Below, one piece after another: positions 9,632 to 20,655 of a stretch of DNA of 64,000 nucleotides (position 1 is its first letter; each line of letters starts with the position of its first letter). The notes below the pieces were generated by a model that was not told the DNA's origin, searched no databases, and saw only the letters and a program-made list of their open reading frames with translations. The position numbers were made by a program, and so were the translations under genes. Origin of the DNA: Siphonodentalium dalli (lineage: Eukaryota > Mollusca > Scaphopoda > Gadilida > Siphonodentaliidae); the NCBI GenBank assembly GCA_032622095.1, contig CP136061.1, positions 66,281,127 through 66,345,126 of the forward strand, in the 5' to 3' direction.

Positions 9632-12600
9632 GTATAGAAGACAAACATAACACTTATTATCTGTCCAAAATGTTGAGCAAATTTGGAAATATGCAACTGT
9701 TGATCTAAAAACAACAAATTCCCCACTAATTTCTGGTTGAAAAATAAAACTATCAGAACAATTTCAACCTGTTTTTGGTGTGAAATTTCCAACTATTAAA
9801 TGTGGTGTCAGGCATGAAATTTTTCAACTGTTTTGACCAAAGTTGGGAGGGTGTGACTGACCCCCCCCCCCCCCCCCCCCCCCCATAGGGTAAAATACTA
9901 GTAAAACTTTGAAGATAGGTGAATTATATATACAGTATATAATAAATAAAGTTTCAATGATTTGACAGCTCAGAATTTTATATATATGACAAAACTCAAT
10001 TGAGAAATTTGATTTAAATATCTTTGGCAAATGTATATATTAAAATATATATTAGTATTCCATATCCTATGAATACAGATTCAGTTTTGAACTTTTCTTA
10101 TATTTATTACAGGGTCAGAGATCAGCAAGACAAGTAAGAAAAAGAAGTCGTTTGCACAGAAATCAGTACGGCGAGCCAAGATGAAAGAGAAACACCATGT
10201 CAAAAAAATAGAGAAAAGTATGTCAATATTTTGTTGTACTGTACTTATACCCATTCCGAATGTCTATTTTGTGTTTTATGTGAAGACCTATGGTTAATCT
10301 ATTTTTTAGTTACTAATTGTCTCGAACTCTCATTTATTAAATTTTATCAGGAATTCCATGGGCACCGGCACCCTGCACGTTTATTTGGGACTGCAATTAT
10401 ATTTCAGACACAAGAGTAATTTCATAATGTTCTAATAAGTAAATCTAAAGACAAATTATTCAACTATGCCACATCCTTGATTTCTTTTCTCTTCTAGATA
10501 AGCTTTCGATGGAGGATTTTTTCAGCAAACAGATTGAATTGAAGATATGGCTGTCAGAAGAGGTAACATACTGTACAAATTATTGACACAGCCACGTTTC
10601 ACAGGGTTCCTCGACCTGTGAAGCCATGAAGGCCTAGAGTAACCTGAAACAAATGACCATTCAAGTTCTTTTAATTTCCTTGTGAACCCATGGAAAGCCT
10701 TGAATTGAATTGATTTTTTGCATTTTTTGCTGAGTAATTAAATGAAGATTTTGAAAACTTAACATTGCCAATTGCATCACATTGATATAAAACATCTACA
10801 ATGTTGTCATTTATGATATAGTTCAGTACATGGTATGCACTAAAGTTCATAATTTATTATGCCTTACAGCTGTTTATATTTTTATGGTAGTTGCATAATG
10901 CACAGGAAAACGCTTGAAACTTTAAATGGAGAAACGGCCCCATTAGGTTTCATGAGATATTCCATGAACAAAACCTTGATTAATATAAAAATGCCATCTA
11001 TGCAGAAATAGATAACTCTTTTTTAATATGGACTGATTTTAAAAACATAACAGCAAAGCTATAATGGAATAAAATCACATCGCATGTGTCGGTATGTTTA
11101 TTGTTATTGGGAAAGTTCTATTGTCACCGAGTTGAAACTGAATGTCAGCAAAAAAACAAACAATGCCAATTAGACTTTGTAACAAGTCGGGTCTCTTGTA
11201 AATGTAAACACACACAATAGAAATGTGAGGTTACTTCTATTTACATGACATATTCTCTATGCATAATTTAACATAATATTTTGATTAAACTATTAATACA
11301 TCATTGTGATCATAAGATATCACTCTTTCAAATAAATATAGCATTCTGTGTTGGTTTGTACTTTGTAGGATAAAGTCGATTAAAATTGACAAAAAATCCC
11401 GCCACTGCATCTGGGTGTAATGACTGGTAGTAGAGAAATGGAACAGTGCTTTGATTCAAAACAGCACTATACCATCTGATGTATAACAAGCTGTTTTATG
11501 TTGAAGGAAACTTGGGCTAGTGGGCTATGTGCCACCATGATTGTAACTACAGATCTCTGGGCGGAAATCTCACTAAATAAGGCAATTAAAGCACTATCCA
11601 TAATTCCTTAACCCTTTGGCGGGTGAGTACGTCATATCCTTGGGTGAAAATATTTTTGCAAATAATAATAATATGCAGTAATATTATAACACTAGCTGAA
11701 ACAGGCTCCCATCCGGAGCCTTTATTCAGCATCGGAGGGGACTGTGGCCCCTGCACAAAGGGGCCAGGCCCCTGTGTGCGTTTCTCGCACATGAAAGACA
11801 GATCCTACTCTTTTATATATATATATTGATAATATTCTTATGCTACTTCAATATATCATCGGGCAAATAGGTTCATATTGACATTGGTTCATATTGGACT
11901 TATTTGGTTCTGATATAAGCCCAAAGTGGACTGATACCCGTTATTCCATTGGATGGCGTGGGTCACAGTGAAAAACATCTATAAAGAGCATACATCTGGT
12001 GCTGAAATAGGCCCACAGTGAGCATATTTGGTTTTTGTTATTAATTGAATTAAAAAAATTTAAATCAAAATTTTGAAAAAATTATGCCATTGTAATCTCC
12101 ACCAGGGTACCCGAGTCACCACACCAAATTTGGTTGAAATCGGACCAGCAGTCTGAGAGAAAAATCCAGACAGACAGATGTACAGGCAGATCCTACTCTT
12201 TTATATATACTGGTATAGTATATATCAATGTAAATAATAAAACAAATATCCATCGGCATGGTATTTATGAAAAGTTCCCATTTAGAAGAAGATTTTTTGA
12301 AGTTATTTGCACAGTAACATATTACCCTAGAACTACCGTAAACAACATAAATGTCATTCTACGTGTCAAAAGGTTAAGTATAACTAACATTGTGTTTGAT
12401 TGTTCCATCTCCTATCTTTTCTACAGAAGCAGAGAACCATGAAAGACTTGACATCTCCAAAACTGAAGGCATATTTCAAATCATTCATCAAATTGTGGAA
12501 CAAGAAGAAATTGCCTGAGGTATGTACATCTACTGTGAATAGCTTTTATTTCGTCGGCATAAATTTTCGTGGTTTCTCATAAAAAGGCCATTTCATGGGG

Positions 12601-15600
12601 AAGTGATTTCGTTGATCCCATATCGTAATTTTCCACATCATCAGGTCCTACAATAGCAGGATTGTGACATCTTTGAGTAGTCACCAGGTATTCCGGCACC
12701 GAAACGGTATCACACAATCAATGCATTAATAGCTATTGGCTTCATTTCACATGCTGGTGAGGCAGTTACTTATTGTATTATGTAGCCTGCGCAATGTGAA
12801 TCAATTATCCTTTATTAAGAAATCATTGAGCATTGTTTATACAAACGATTGTAAAATGGATCAGGAGATGTAGTATATAAATATTGTTTTTGATAATGAT
12901 TGATATTTTTATGAAATTATTATGTTTCATCGTTTCTTCCGCATTTCCCCTACCCATTTTATGACATGACGAAAATGGATGTAATGCCTGATCTTTGTTT
13001 CCATTGCGTATATTGATATTTGCCCTGCCAACTCAGAGTCACTAAATTCGTCGGATGTTAATTTTGAGGTTGGGCCAGACCATGAAATCAATGCACAATA
13101 GACCCCCATGAATTAAAATGATTTTACAGTATTTTTATTTGGATTGCTAGCTGACTGTGAACTGTAACTGTAATATGAGCGACTTATCTCCTAGTTGTTG
13201 CTGCTTATCATGGAGAGAGCTAGAGTAAGAAACTCTTTAAAATAAGTGCTCTAGATTTTCTCCAATCTTTCATATTCAGAAATACTACAAGAGTTGTATT
13301 GCTGGTAGCGCTACACCAAAGTCAAGTAGAGCAACTCAGAGATTCAGTTTTGCAGATGATCTCAATGTTGAGGAAATGTTCAAAGTTCCGGAGTTGTTCT
13401 ACGTTCAGCAAGAAGATATGATCACTCTTGATTCACCGCTATCCACATTTGGTAAAGAACCATCGGTGAAGAGCTTCAAAGTAGATTCTGCTAGCTCAGA
13501 ATATAGCTCAGTATGCTCAGTAAGTATCAATATGTCACATACCCCACATCCCCCCACAATTTCATTACAATAATAATAATTAATCTATTTTATACCATAT
13601 ACAGTAAATTATGTGTATTAATACTGTATTACACAAACTTCTATAATGTTCATATGGCATCTGCCACCATTGCTATTCTCATTTCCAATGAGTGAGCCTG
13701 CAGCTATTTACTTCATGCATCAGTATTAGAATACTAACAATAGCTATTGACTCCAGACTAGGTACTCATTTATCACATTAGTGGTGTGACACAATTGCTT
13801 TTGGAGTCACTGCCATTGGTGGTCTGAAGCATCCTGAGGTCACAGCTCTTAACATTTGGTGGATCTGACTACACATGGTGCATACCCATAATTCGACTAT
13901 AGGGAGCCTCGCATTTATAAGAGAATACATTGGCCTAACAATATTTACCATGACCTTGTAAGCCTGTGCATTATTTTATATATGCGAGGCTCCCTATTGG
14001 AGACTCGCATATATAAGAGAATGCACTGGCACATGATCTTTAATGCTGCACCAGCACATCAAATTTTATTTAGAATATTCAACAACTAATGATTTTCACA
14101 TGTTATGTGTATTTATCTATTTGTTGCAGAATCCATCAACTTCTGACATCAGTTCTGAGAATGACAAGGAATTGGATGGTTCGGAGAATAGGGTAAGTGG
14201 AACTATAAACTCAGACATGTATGTAATTGCCTGACTATACAGTATTCATATTAATGGCGTTGGAAATTAACACAGAAATATACACACATATGGCTGTTAG
14301 GATGTTGCTTAGGTGAGCAATTTTTATGATTTATATCTTTATAACACAAATTTCAATAACGGCTTACATTGAGCACCCCGTTGACTTGAGGAAATCATTT
14401 TGATCCCTTTCTATACTAAATACTCATTGACGATTAGTTCCCATGTTCATAAAATAAGGTTGTTTGTTGAACTTATTATCTGAATATTTCCCACCAATGA
14501 ATATGAATCCTTCTGCAATTATATTATATTTTCGCCTGACCTGACTGTCATCTGCTAAGGCCTAAACAAAAAAGACGTTTGTTTCCGCTAACCCGACCGA
14601 CCCTATTTTAAAACCCCGACTCTAAACTTTTTATTGCCATTGCAACAAAAAAAAAATTGGACCAAAAAAAAAAAAAATTTAATTTTTTTCTTCTTCTTCA
14701 ATTTAGGTCTTAATTCATATCATAACAAAATGCAAAACATTTATATATATTGACATTATATATATTGACATAAGAAATTTTAGTTTACAAAAAGATTTAA
14801 GTTTAACAGTTGGAATCATACTGTAAAGTATGTTTGGCTTTATCTAGCTTTCATCTGTGAAAACTTCAAATAGTTTCAGTTCAGGTTTGTTATGATTCAG
14901 CCTTCAGTATTTCAATCAAATACAGTACAGGAACATTAACAATTTGATCGAATCAACCTGGTTATCAGGTGGGATCTCATAATACCAAATGAAAAATTAA
15001 CATAGAGATTAGTACTATAAATAGTAAATACTAACTAAATAGACATTGTTTCTGTACTACATGTAGTATATTATGTATGTTTCTCACTTGAATTTTATAA
15101 AATAGCCTATTATATGAATTAGAGTGATAATGGTAAGTCTCATTTCAAGCATGATAAGCATAATCCATTGAACCAAAAGATATCTGACAATAAGTTATAA
15201 GCATTTCCAATCCATACATATATAAAAATTTCCAAAGTTATGCTTGAGAAACTTGATCAAATTGACCTCTCAGTAAAATTCAAAATACTGACTCAAAGTG
15301 CCCTAGATAGCTCTAAATGCAATGTATTTTCAAAAATTTTCAAGGGGGAGAAGTCCGGAGAACCCCCACCATCAGCAGGGGGTCACCCCTCCCAAACCTT
15401 CCTCCGCTCAGGCCTTCAGGTTATGTCTTTGGCATATCATTGCCCAAAAACAGGTGTCCCCCCAAAAATACCTAGATCCTTCACCGAATGCGGAGGAGAA
15501 GGTGGGGTTGTGAAGCCATCATTAAGAGATCGGTACAAGACGGTCACTCCAATATGTGACAGTGCAGTGGTGCTGGACTGACTCCAGTTGTTGCCAGACC

Positions 15601-18593
15601 ATATGGGAAATATTAGGATTATCAAAGACTATTAGTATATATTGAAGCATATGTAATATTGAATTGGAGTTTTTAGTTCCTCTGTCATTTGGGTTAACCT
15701 GATTGGGGCTAAGAAGTGCATAGTTTGGGTTATTGACAAGTATTATACAGTTATTTTTAAAGTTAACAAAAAAAAAAAAGTTAAGCCTACCTACCTACCC
15801 TAATTTTTTTCAGCTCGTTAGCGGAAACAAATGTATTGTTTTTTTTAGGCCTAAGTACTAAACACCCCTTAAAATGAATAATAGACTATTCCCATGTATA
15901 CCTTTATAGCTGAATCGGGGAAATCATTTAGCAAAGAATGGGTTAAGCATACTGTTATATAACGCCTATATTTGAGACTACTGGTTTTCTTTACAGGGCC
16001 ACATCTATGACCTTCCATGTACAGACATTCCGCTGACTCCAAAGCAGAACTTCGGCAGCATTTCTAGGAGGTGAGCATGTCATCACTGTTTTGATGCTCC
16101 GATGCTGGTTCATTGTCATTCAGATTTTAGTTAAAAAAAAGGGGATGTTACCTTTAACATGCACATTAGTCTAATGACTGATTATGTTTGTAATATTTTT
16201 ATTGATAGATGTTGTAATTTAGTATAGGTCCTGTTTTTAGTCATCGTGATAATGTTGTTGGCAGCCATGGCTCATGAAAAATATTAAGTTTATTACTGTT
16301 TTTTTGCCTTCAGTTATCAATTCATAGCATATGCATTATATATTTGGCAATCGACAATGGCCGTAATATCAATTCCACACACAAACTCATGATGTAATTA
16401 ATGTCACACAAAGTCATGATGTAATTAATGTCACACAAAGTCATGATGTAATTAATGTCACACAAAGTCATGTTGCAATTAATGTCACACAAAGTCATGA
16501 TGTAATTAATGTCACACAAAGTCATGATGTAATTAATGTCACACAAAGTCATGATGTAATTAATGTCACACAAAGTCATGATGTAATTAATGTCACACAA
16601 AGTCATGATGTAATTAATGTCACACAAAGTCATGATGTAATTTATGTCACACAAAGTCATGATGTAATTAATGTCACACAAAGTCATGATGTAATTAATG
16701 TCACACAAAGTCATGATGTAATTAATGTCACACAATGTCATGATGTAATTAATGTCACACAAAGTCATGATGTAATTAATGTCACACAAAGTCATGATGT
16801 AATTAATGTACCTAATTGAAACTACTATATATTTGTTTCACTTAAAAAAATAATAATAATATAATACTACAACTATTTCTTAAATTTCCAGAAACAAGCG
16901 CAGTATAACTCCATACAAGATCACAAGCTTGACATGGAATGATGATGGGAAGCTGTCATTTGGGGATTGTCCAACTAAGAAGTTGTTAGCTGTCAGAAGC
17001 GTCAGTCTCGATTGTGATGCATCAAGTTCGACAACATCATTGTCCTTATCACCTGCAACATCTAATCACTCCATGTCAACAAGTGAGACAGGTAGTAAGA
17101 GCAATGCCCTACAGATCGTCGAGTCAGTTAACCCAAATGACACAAAATCTATTAAAAATGTGCCAAACAAAAACACAGGTGTTGGTACCATGTCTGCAAT
17201 GGACAAAAACACCTTGAATGAATCTGTGTATGAATGTATGGACCAGTCAGTGTGTAGGCCTCAGAACAGTACGCAAATATCTGGTACTAGTTTCATGTAC
17301 GACCTCATGGACCAATCAGCTCTAAAGCTGGACTGTTCCGTTATCCATGAGGACCCTTCAAGACTTAGAGGTTTACCTGGAAGTGAATTGAAGAGGACAG
17401 ATATGAAGCGACCTGGTATGATGGTCCCACCATTACCACCACTTCCGACAGAGTATATAGCAATTGATAATGATGCATCAAAAAGGTTGTCTGTGGTCAT
17501 TGATGAAACAACTGAAGGTAAAAATTTTGGCCATTATCACGAACTTGAGCAGTCGACTTGTTTACCTGAGGATAAACCTTTGACGATAGCCATGAGAAAC
17601 TCTTCAGATTTGGAGCCACAGAATGTCAGCACATTCAAGCAGCCGTATCTTTATGCTGTGCCTCTCAAGAAGAAGTCTATGGAACATGTTTGCAGAGCAG
17701 TGCCTGAAAATGCTTGTTTAGCAGTACCGGAAAATGACTGTAAAACCGTTTGTTTAGCAATGGATGAAAATACTTGTGTAGCGGTATCTGAAAGTGCTTG
17801 CAAAACAGTGCATGACAATGTTTGTGAAACAGTGAATGAAGATTCTTGTGCACCTTTATCTGAAAATGATTGTAAAACAGTGCATGACAATGTATGTGTA
17901 GCAGAGGATGAAAATCCTTGCATAGCAGTATCTGAAAATTCTATGCCAGAAAATGCTTGTATAACAGTGCCTGAAAAAGCATGTGTAGAGGTTCATGTAA
18001 ATGGTAACGATGTTGAGGAAGATGAGTATTCTCAGATAAGGATGGTTTCCATGGAGACGGATGTAGAGTTGAAAGATGCCGATAACTATTTTAGGTTGAA
18101 TAAAGCTTCAGAGGAATTGGATGACACTGCGTGTAGCGTGTTGGTTCAAGGTAATATTACCTATGATGTTGATATCACTACGGAGGCAGAAACTACGCTT
18201 GATGCTCACAATATGCCTGTGTTTGACGACGATGATGATGGACTAATTAAGCGAGATGATAGAAGCCGATCTCGTGCTATGTCCAGGGATGATGAAGATG
18301 GTTTGGTTATCAACAGAAACCTACGTGAATCGAATGAGATAAACGTGTATATTGCCGAACGAGATTCTGTTGCATACAAACCAAGGCTAGAAGATTTACA
18401 ACCCATTGACATGCCGAAAATTGAAAGGATGGAGGAGAAGGAAAATATGGGTCCACTTCGACCAAAGACGCCGAAGAAACAAATAAAGATGGGGATAGGT
18501 CACTCTGTGCCTCAAATACCTGCATCGCCAAAGCCTATAGCTCCACCAAGAGTTAAGTCAATGAGAAAAAAGTTCAAAGTTACAACAGTGTGA
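9528..18593 (+). CDS. Unrecognised multi-exon protein, 3' part (8 exons)
   Basis: Spliced from exons 9528-9631, 10113-10217, 10498-10562, 12427-12519, 13280-13519, 14130-14192, 15997-16070 and 16892-18593. All junctions are GT-AG and all phases agree, giving 814 residues to the TGA. The start is missing: the first exon opens with one base of a split codon. The visible N-terminal part is Ser-rich then Lys/Arg-rich (KKKKSFAQKSVRRAKMKEKH). Next comes a short probably helical segment (IELKIWLSEE, then KAYFKSFIKLWNKKKLPE and KYY). The remaining two thirds are acidic, Ser/Thr/Pro-rich and look disordered, with a cysteine octad repeat at about residues 515-612, a DDDDD run and a KEN tripeptide near the end. 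I do not recognise the family. A nuclear or cell-cycle protein is possible but unproven. Confidence 0.75.
9861..9884 (+). repeat. Poly-C tract
   Basis: A run of 24 C residues in the first visible intron of gene 1. Similar homopolymers occur at about 40611-40623 (C) and 59525-59550 (G). Run lengths of this type are often unreliable in assemblies. Confidence 0.95.
10113..10217 (+). CDS. Gene 1, visible exon 2 (basic segment)
   Basis: Acceptor ATTACAG, donor GAAAA|GTATGT. Encodes GSEISKTSKKKKSFAQKS and then RRAKMKEKHHVKKIEK. The density of Lys and Arg could act as a nuclear localisation signal or nucleic-acid-binding patch; that is inference. Confidence 0.75.
10498..10562 (+). CDS. Gene 1, visible exon 3
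   Basis: Acceptor CTTCTAG, donor GAAGAG|GTAACA. Encodes NKLSMEDFFSKQIELKIWL and SEE. It joins exon 4 in phase 0 to form the only region of the protein that looks folded. Confidence 0.75.
10563..12426 (+). other. Intron of gene 1
   Basis: No exon is seen. It contains two copies of a dispersed 3' tail motif ending CAGATCCTACTCTTTTATA (11796-11828 and 12120-12212), and a G/C-rich patch with short palindromes (GGCTCCCATCCGGAGCC) near 11700-11780. Confidence 0.6.
12427..12519 (+). CDS. Gene 1, visible exon 4
   Basis: Acceptor CTACAG, donor CCTGAG|GTATGT, 31 codons, phase 0 at both ends. Encodes KQRTMKDLTSPKLKAYFKS and FIKLWNKKKLPE, a Lys-rich, aromatic segment that reads like an amphipathic helix pair. 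Confidence 0.8.
13280..13519 (+). CDS. Gene 1, visible exon 5
   Basis: Acceptor ATTCAG, donor TGCTCA|GTAAGT, 80 codons, phase 0. Starts KYYKSCIAGSATPKSSRATQ and ends in a Ser-rich run. Middle part: DDLNVEEMFKVPELFYVQQE. No domain recognised. Confidence 0.8.
13865..14055. mobile_element. Degenerate copy of the TTAACCCTTTCATGAC hairpin MITE
   Basis: Carries the family landmarks: GGGAGCCTCGCAT and TATAAGAGAATACATTGGCC, then AACAATATTTACC, then GCGAGGCTCCCTAT and GGAGACTCGCATATATAAG, and finally AATGCTGCACCAG. Both termini are eroded. It lies about 75 bp before exon 6 of gene 1. Confidence 0.75.
14130..14192 (+). CDS. Gene 1, visible exon 6
   Basis: Acceptor TTGCAG, donor AATAGG|GTAAGT, 21 codons, phase 0. 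Encodes NPSTSDISSENDKELDGSEN and R, an acidic Ser-rich linker. Confidence 0.75.
14402..15946. mobile_element. TTAA-type MITE (CTTTCTATACTAAATAC family) split by another element
   Basis: Left half 14402-14556 and right half 15854-15946 match the intact copy at 45817-46054: CCCTTTCTATACTAAATAC at the left, TGTTGAACTTATTATCTGAA inside, AATAATAGACTATTCC and GGGTTAA at the right. A separate 1.3-kb element lies between the halves. It sits in the intron before exon 7 of gene 1. Confidence 0.75.
14557..15853. mobile_element. DNA transposon with AGGCCTAAA inverted ends, nested in a MITE
   Basis: Left end AAGGCCTAAACAAAAAAG then TTTGTTTCCGCTAAC; right end GTTAGCGGAAACAAA then TTTTTTTTAGGCCTAAG. These are inverted repeats of about 40 bp. 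A 5-bp CTAAG may flank both sides, but the palindromic AGGCCT makes the exact border ambiguous. The interior (15240-15581) has an open frame with no known domain. Superfamily unassigned. Confidence 0.7.
15997..16070 (+). CDS. Gene 1, visible exon 7
   Basis: Acceptor TTTACAG, donor TAGGAG|GTGAGC; enters in phase 0, leaves with two bases of an Arg codon. Encodes GHIYDLPCTDIPLTPKQNFG and SISR. LTPK is a possible proline-directed phosphorylation site. Confidence 0.75.
16382..16808. repeat. 27-bp tandem array in intron of gene 1
   Basis: About 15-16 near-identical copies of TCATGATGTAATTAATGTCA plus CACAAAG. Because 27 is a multiple of three, the minus strand stays open as MTLCDINYI repeated; that frame is a by-product. 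The array ends about 80 bp before the acceptor of the last exon. Copies differ by single bases only, which suggests recent expansion. Confidence 0.95.
16892..18593 (+). CDS. Gene 1, last exon (acidic, Cys-octad region, C terminus)
   Basis: Acceptor TTTCCAG; the first base completes an Arg codon and the frame runs 566 residues to TGA at 18591. It begins NKRSITPYKITSLTWNDDGK, then a Ser-rich part. A related motif occurs twice (VYECMDQSVC and MYDLMDQSAL). A Cys octad repeat (consensus C-x-x-V-x-E-N-x) lies at 17691-17990, an acidic run with DDDDDG at about 18228, KEN at 18438-18446, and a basic tail ending RKKFKVTTV. TP and SP sites cluster in the last 50 residues (RPKTPKK, PASPK). No enzyme domain is seen. 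A smaller protein starting at the ATG at 16929 is unlikely because the exon joins upstream exons in phase. Confidence 0.8.
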
Positions 18594-18759
18594 TTTAAAT
18601 AATTCCTTACTCTGCTGTCTAGAATTACCATTTTATTCCTATTTTACTCAAATGATTGAGTATTATGATTTTGTGAGACATTGTGGTGTAGTGATGATCC
18701 AACAAATGATTAAAGATCCATGGTCCAATTTGTCACCAAATAATTCAGAATTTCCTAAG
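18594..18759 (+). other. 3' flank of gene 1
   Basis: AT-rich, presumably 3' untranslated sequence. No canonical AATAAA is seen within it, so the polyadenylation site cannot be placed. Confidence 0.4.
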
Positions 18760-19134
18760 CAAGTCTGGATATAGTGTGTCTGATATTTGCAGAATGATGT
18801 CCCCAGAGGGTGAATTTAGTAATGCTACCCCGTACAGCAGGCTAGCATCACCAAATGCACCCTCTGGAGACTTCATTCTGCTTAGGCCTCATCTTCTGGG
18901 AAGTATCTATAGTCTCAAATTAACATTGTTTTCAGTTAATTGTTCCCTTTTTCCTGTTCGGTTTCTACATGTATATCTTCTATTTTGCAGAAGATTAATT
19001 GCATAATCGAGGTGAGGCCTCAGCAGAATGAGGTTCCCAGAGGTTGAATTTGGATAACACTGAGGGATAGTATTACTAAATTCACCCTCTGGACCTCATT
19101 CTGCAAATGACAGACAGACAATATTTGCAGGCTT
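18760..19134. mobile_element. hAT-like foldback MITE (GCAGAATGAGGTCCCC family), older copy
   Basis: Left arm has ATAGTGTGTCTG, TTTGCAGAATGA and CCAGAGGGTGAATTTAGT; right arm has the inverse ending TTTGCAGGCTTG. Each arm is itself a near palindrome around GGCTAGCATCACCAAAT. About 130 bp of unrelated spacer separates the arms. Target duplication no longer visible. Other copies: 34575-34829, 48217-48658, 54386-54475. Confidence 0.8.
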
Positions 19135-20655
19135 GAATGGCTAAGACTAATTGGAGGGCCGTCAATGCACCGCATTGTCTGACAGACTCATGTTAATACT
19201 ATTATTACTGGTACCACAAGTTCCAATCGCATGTTTTTTCTGAATTTATGAAATTTCAAATGGGCAACAAAGAGGTATGCCACGAGTACAACTTTAATGT
19301 AAAGAGAAAGAATGAAAAAGGGGTTGCAACTTCTACAGAAGCAATCAAAAATTTAACCCTCGGGGGAGTTTAATATCAAAATAAACAGATCATGGTAATA
19401 ATTATAAAAAGCATTTTGTTAGTTGATAATTATATTACACTAATACATGTTTTGCATATTGATAGCAAAAGAAATTTCAAAGTTGGCTGCGGACTTAAGA
19501 AGATCAATGTTGCCCGACAACAAATTGTATACTGGTACTCATAAAATTCATGTGATGTTGAATTGCCAGGTCAAAACAGATCTGGTGTGCCATACTTTTG
19601 TGTTGAAAATCCCCTAATAATGGTTATGCTGTGCCATTTAATCATGGATTTGATAATTTTATTATTTTCATCACAATTCAACTTGAAATTATGTTTGGAT
19701 AAATTGATTGTGGTGATGCAATTTGAATATTGTATACTTGTGATTTGATCATGAATTGGCTGTCCACTAACATATTTGGCCGTATATTTCTAATTAAAAT
19801 TAATTTCTGGCATGTCATTAACTTTGTGAACTTGGTTGTAATTGAAAAGTTATAAAGAAAAAGATGGATTCTTCTTATTGCTTAACAGATTTTGAATATG
19901 TCACACCTGGTCATTTGCTGGTTAGAAATTAACTCTAGAATCTTCTTTGTATATAACATTTACATTTATAAATCATGTACATTTTATTGATTACTTTACA
20001 TCTATATATACATTATGTTACTACATATACATTTTATAATATACAGGTTGTATCTATTTATATCACATATTATAATGCTTATCAGTATGAGTGTTGTTAA
20101 ATGCCATACGGCCTTCCCTGGGTCAAACACCTACTTCAAAATGTGGTTTCGTCCCTACAATACAAGAGAAATTTTTATGAAACTTGTGTGAAGATGTTTG
20201 TATCGGGGGCCTGGGAATCCGTGGATTTACAGTCAAATCAAATTGAATCTCGAATACATGAGCCAAACCTGGGTATCAAAATACCAGGTTCAGCGAACCT
20301 GGGTAATATAATATGAGTTTTATGAACCTGAGAAATGTAGTGTCCAAAACCATGGGACAAAGAACAATTCAGCAGTATTACTATATGTGGACAAATCGTA
20401 CCCAACATTAATAACATCAGTGGAAGTGTTCTGTAATATGGCCGGGTGCTGGTTTACTGCTGTCGCTGGTTGTTTCAGGCATCGGCTGATGTATTTGCGT
20501 TAATAAAGTGGATCATAAACCACTGGTAATGACTAATGAGCACTATGTATTCAACACCAGCATAGTTCTCGGCAGTGTCATAGTTCTCAAATCGAATGCA
20601 GCAATTAATTTCAGTGTTATGAAAAGCCAAAATAGAAATGCACGACGGTTCCTAA
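19135..20655. other. No supported gene
   Basis: Intergenic between the convergent genes. Open frames at 19563-19748 and 20101-20316 have no domain or splice context. Nothing else is recognised. Confidence 0.5.

Noticed and set aside
16322-16795. 157-codon minus frame of repeated MTLCDINYI
   Set aside because: Product of a 27-bp intronic satellite with no stops; no start context or flanking exons.
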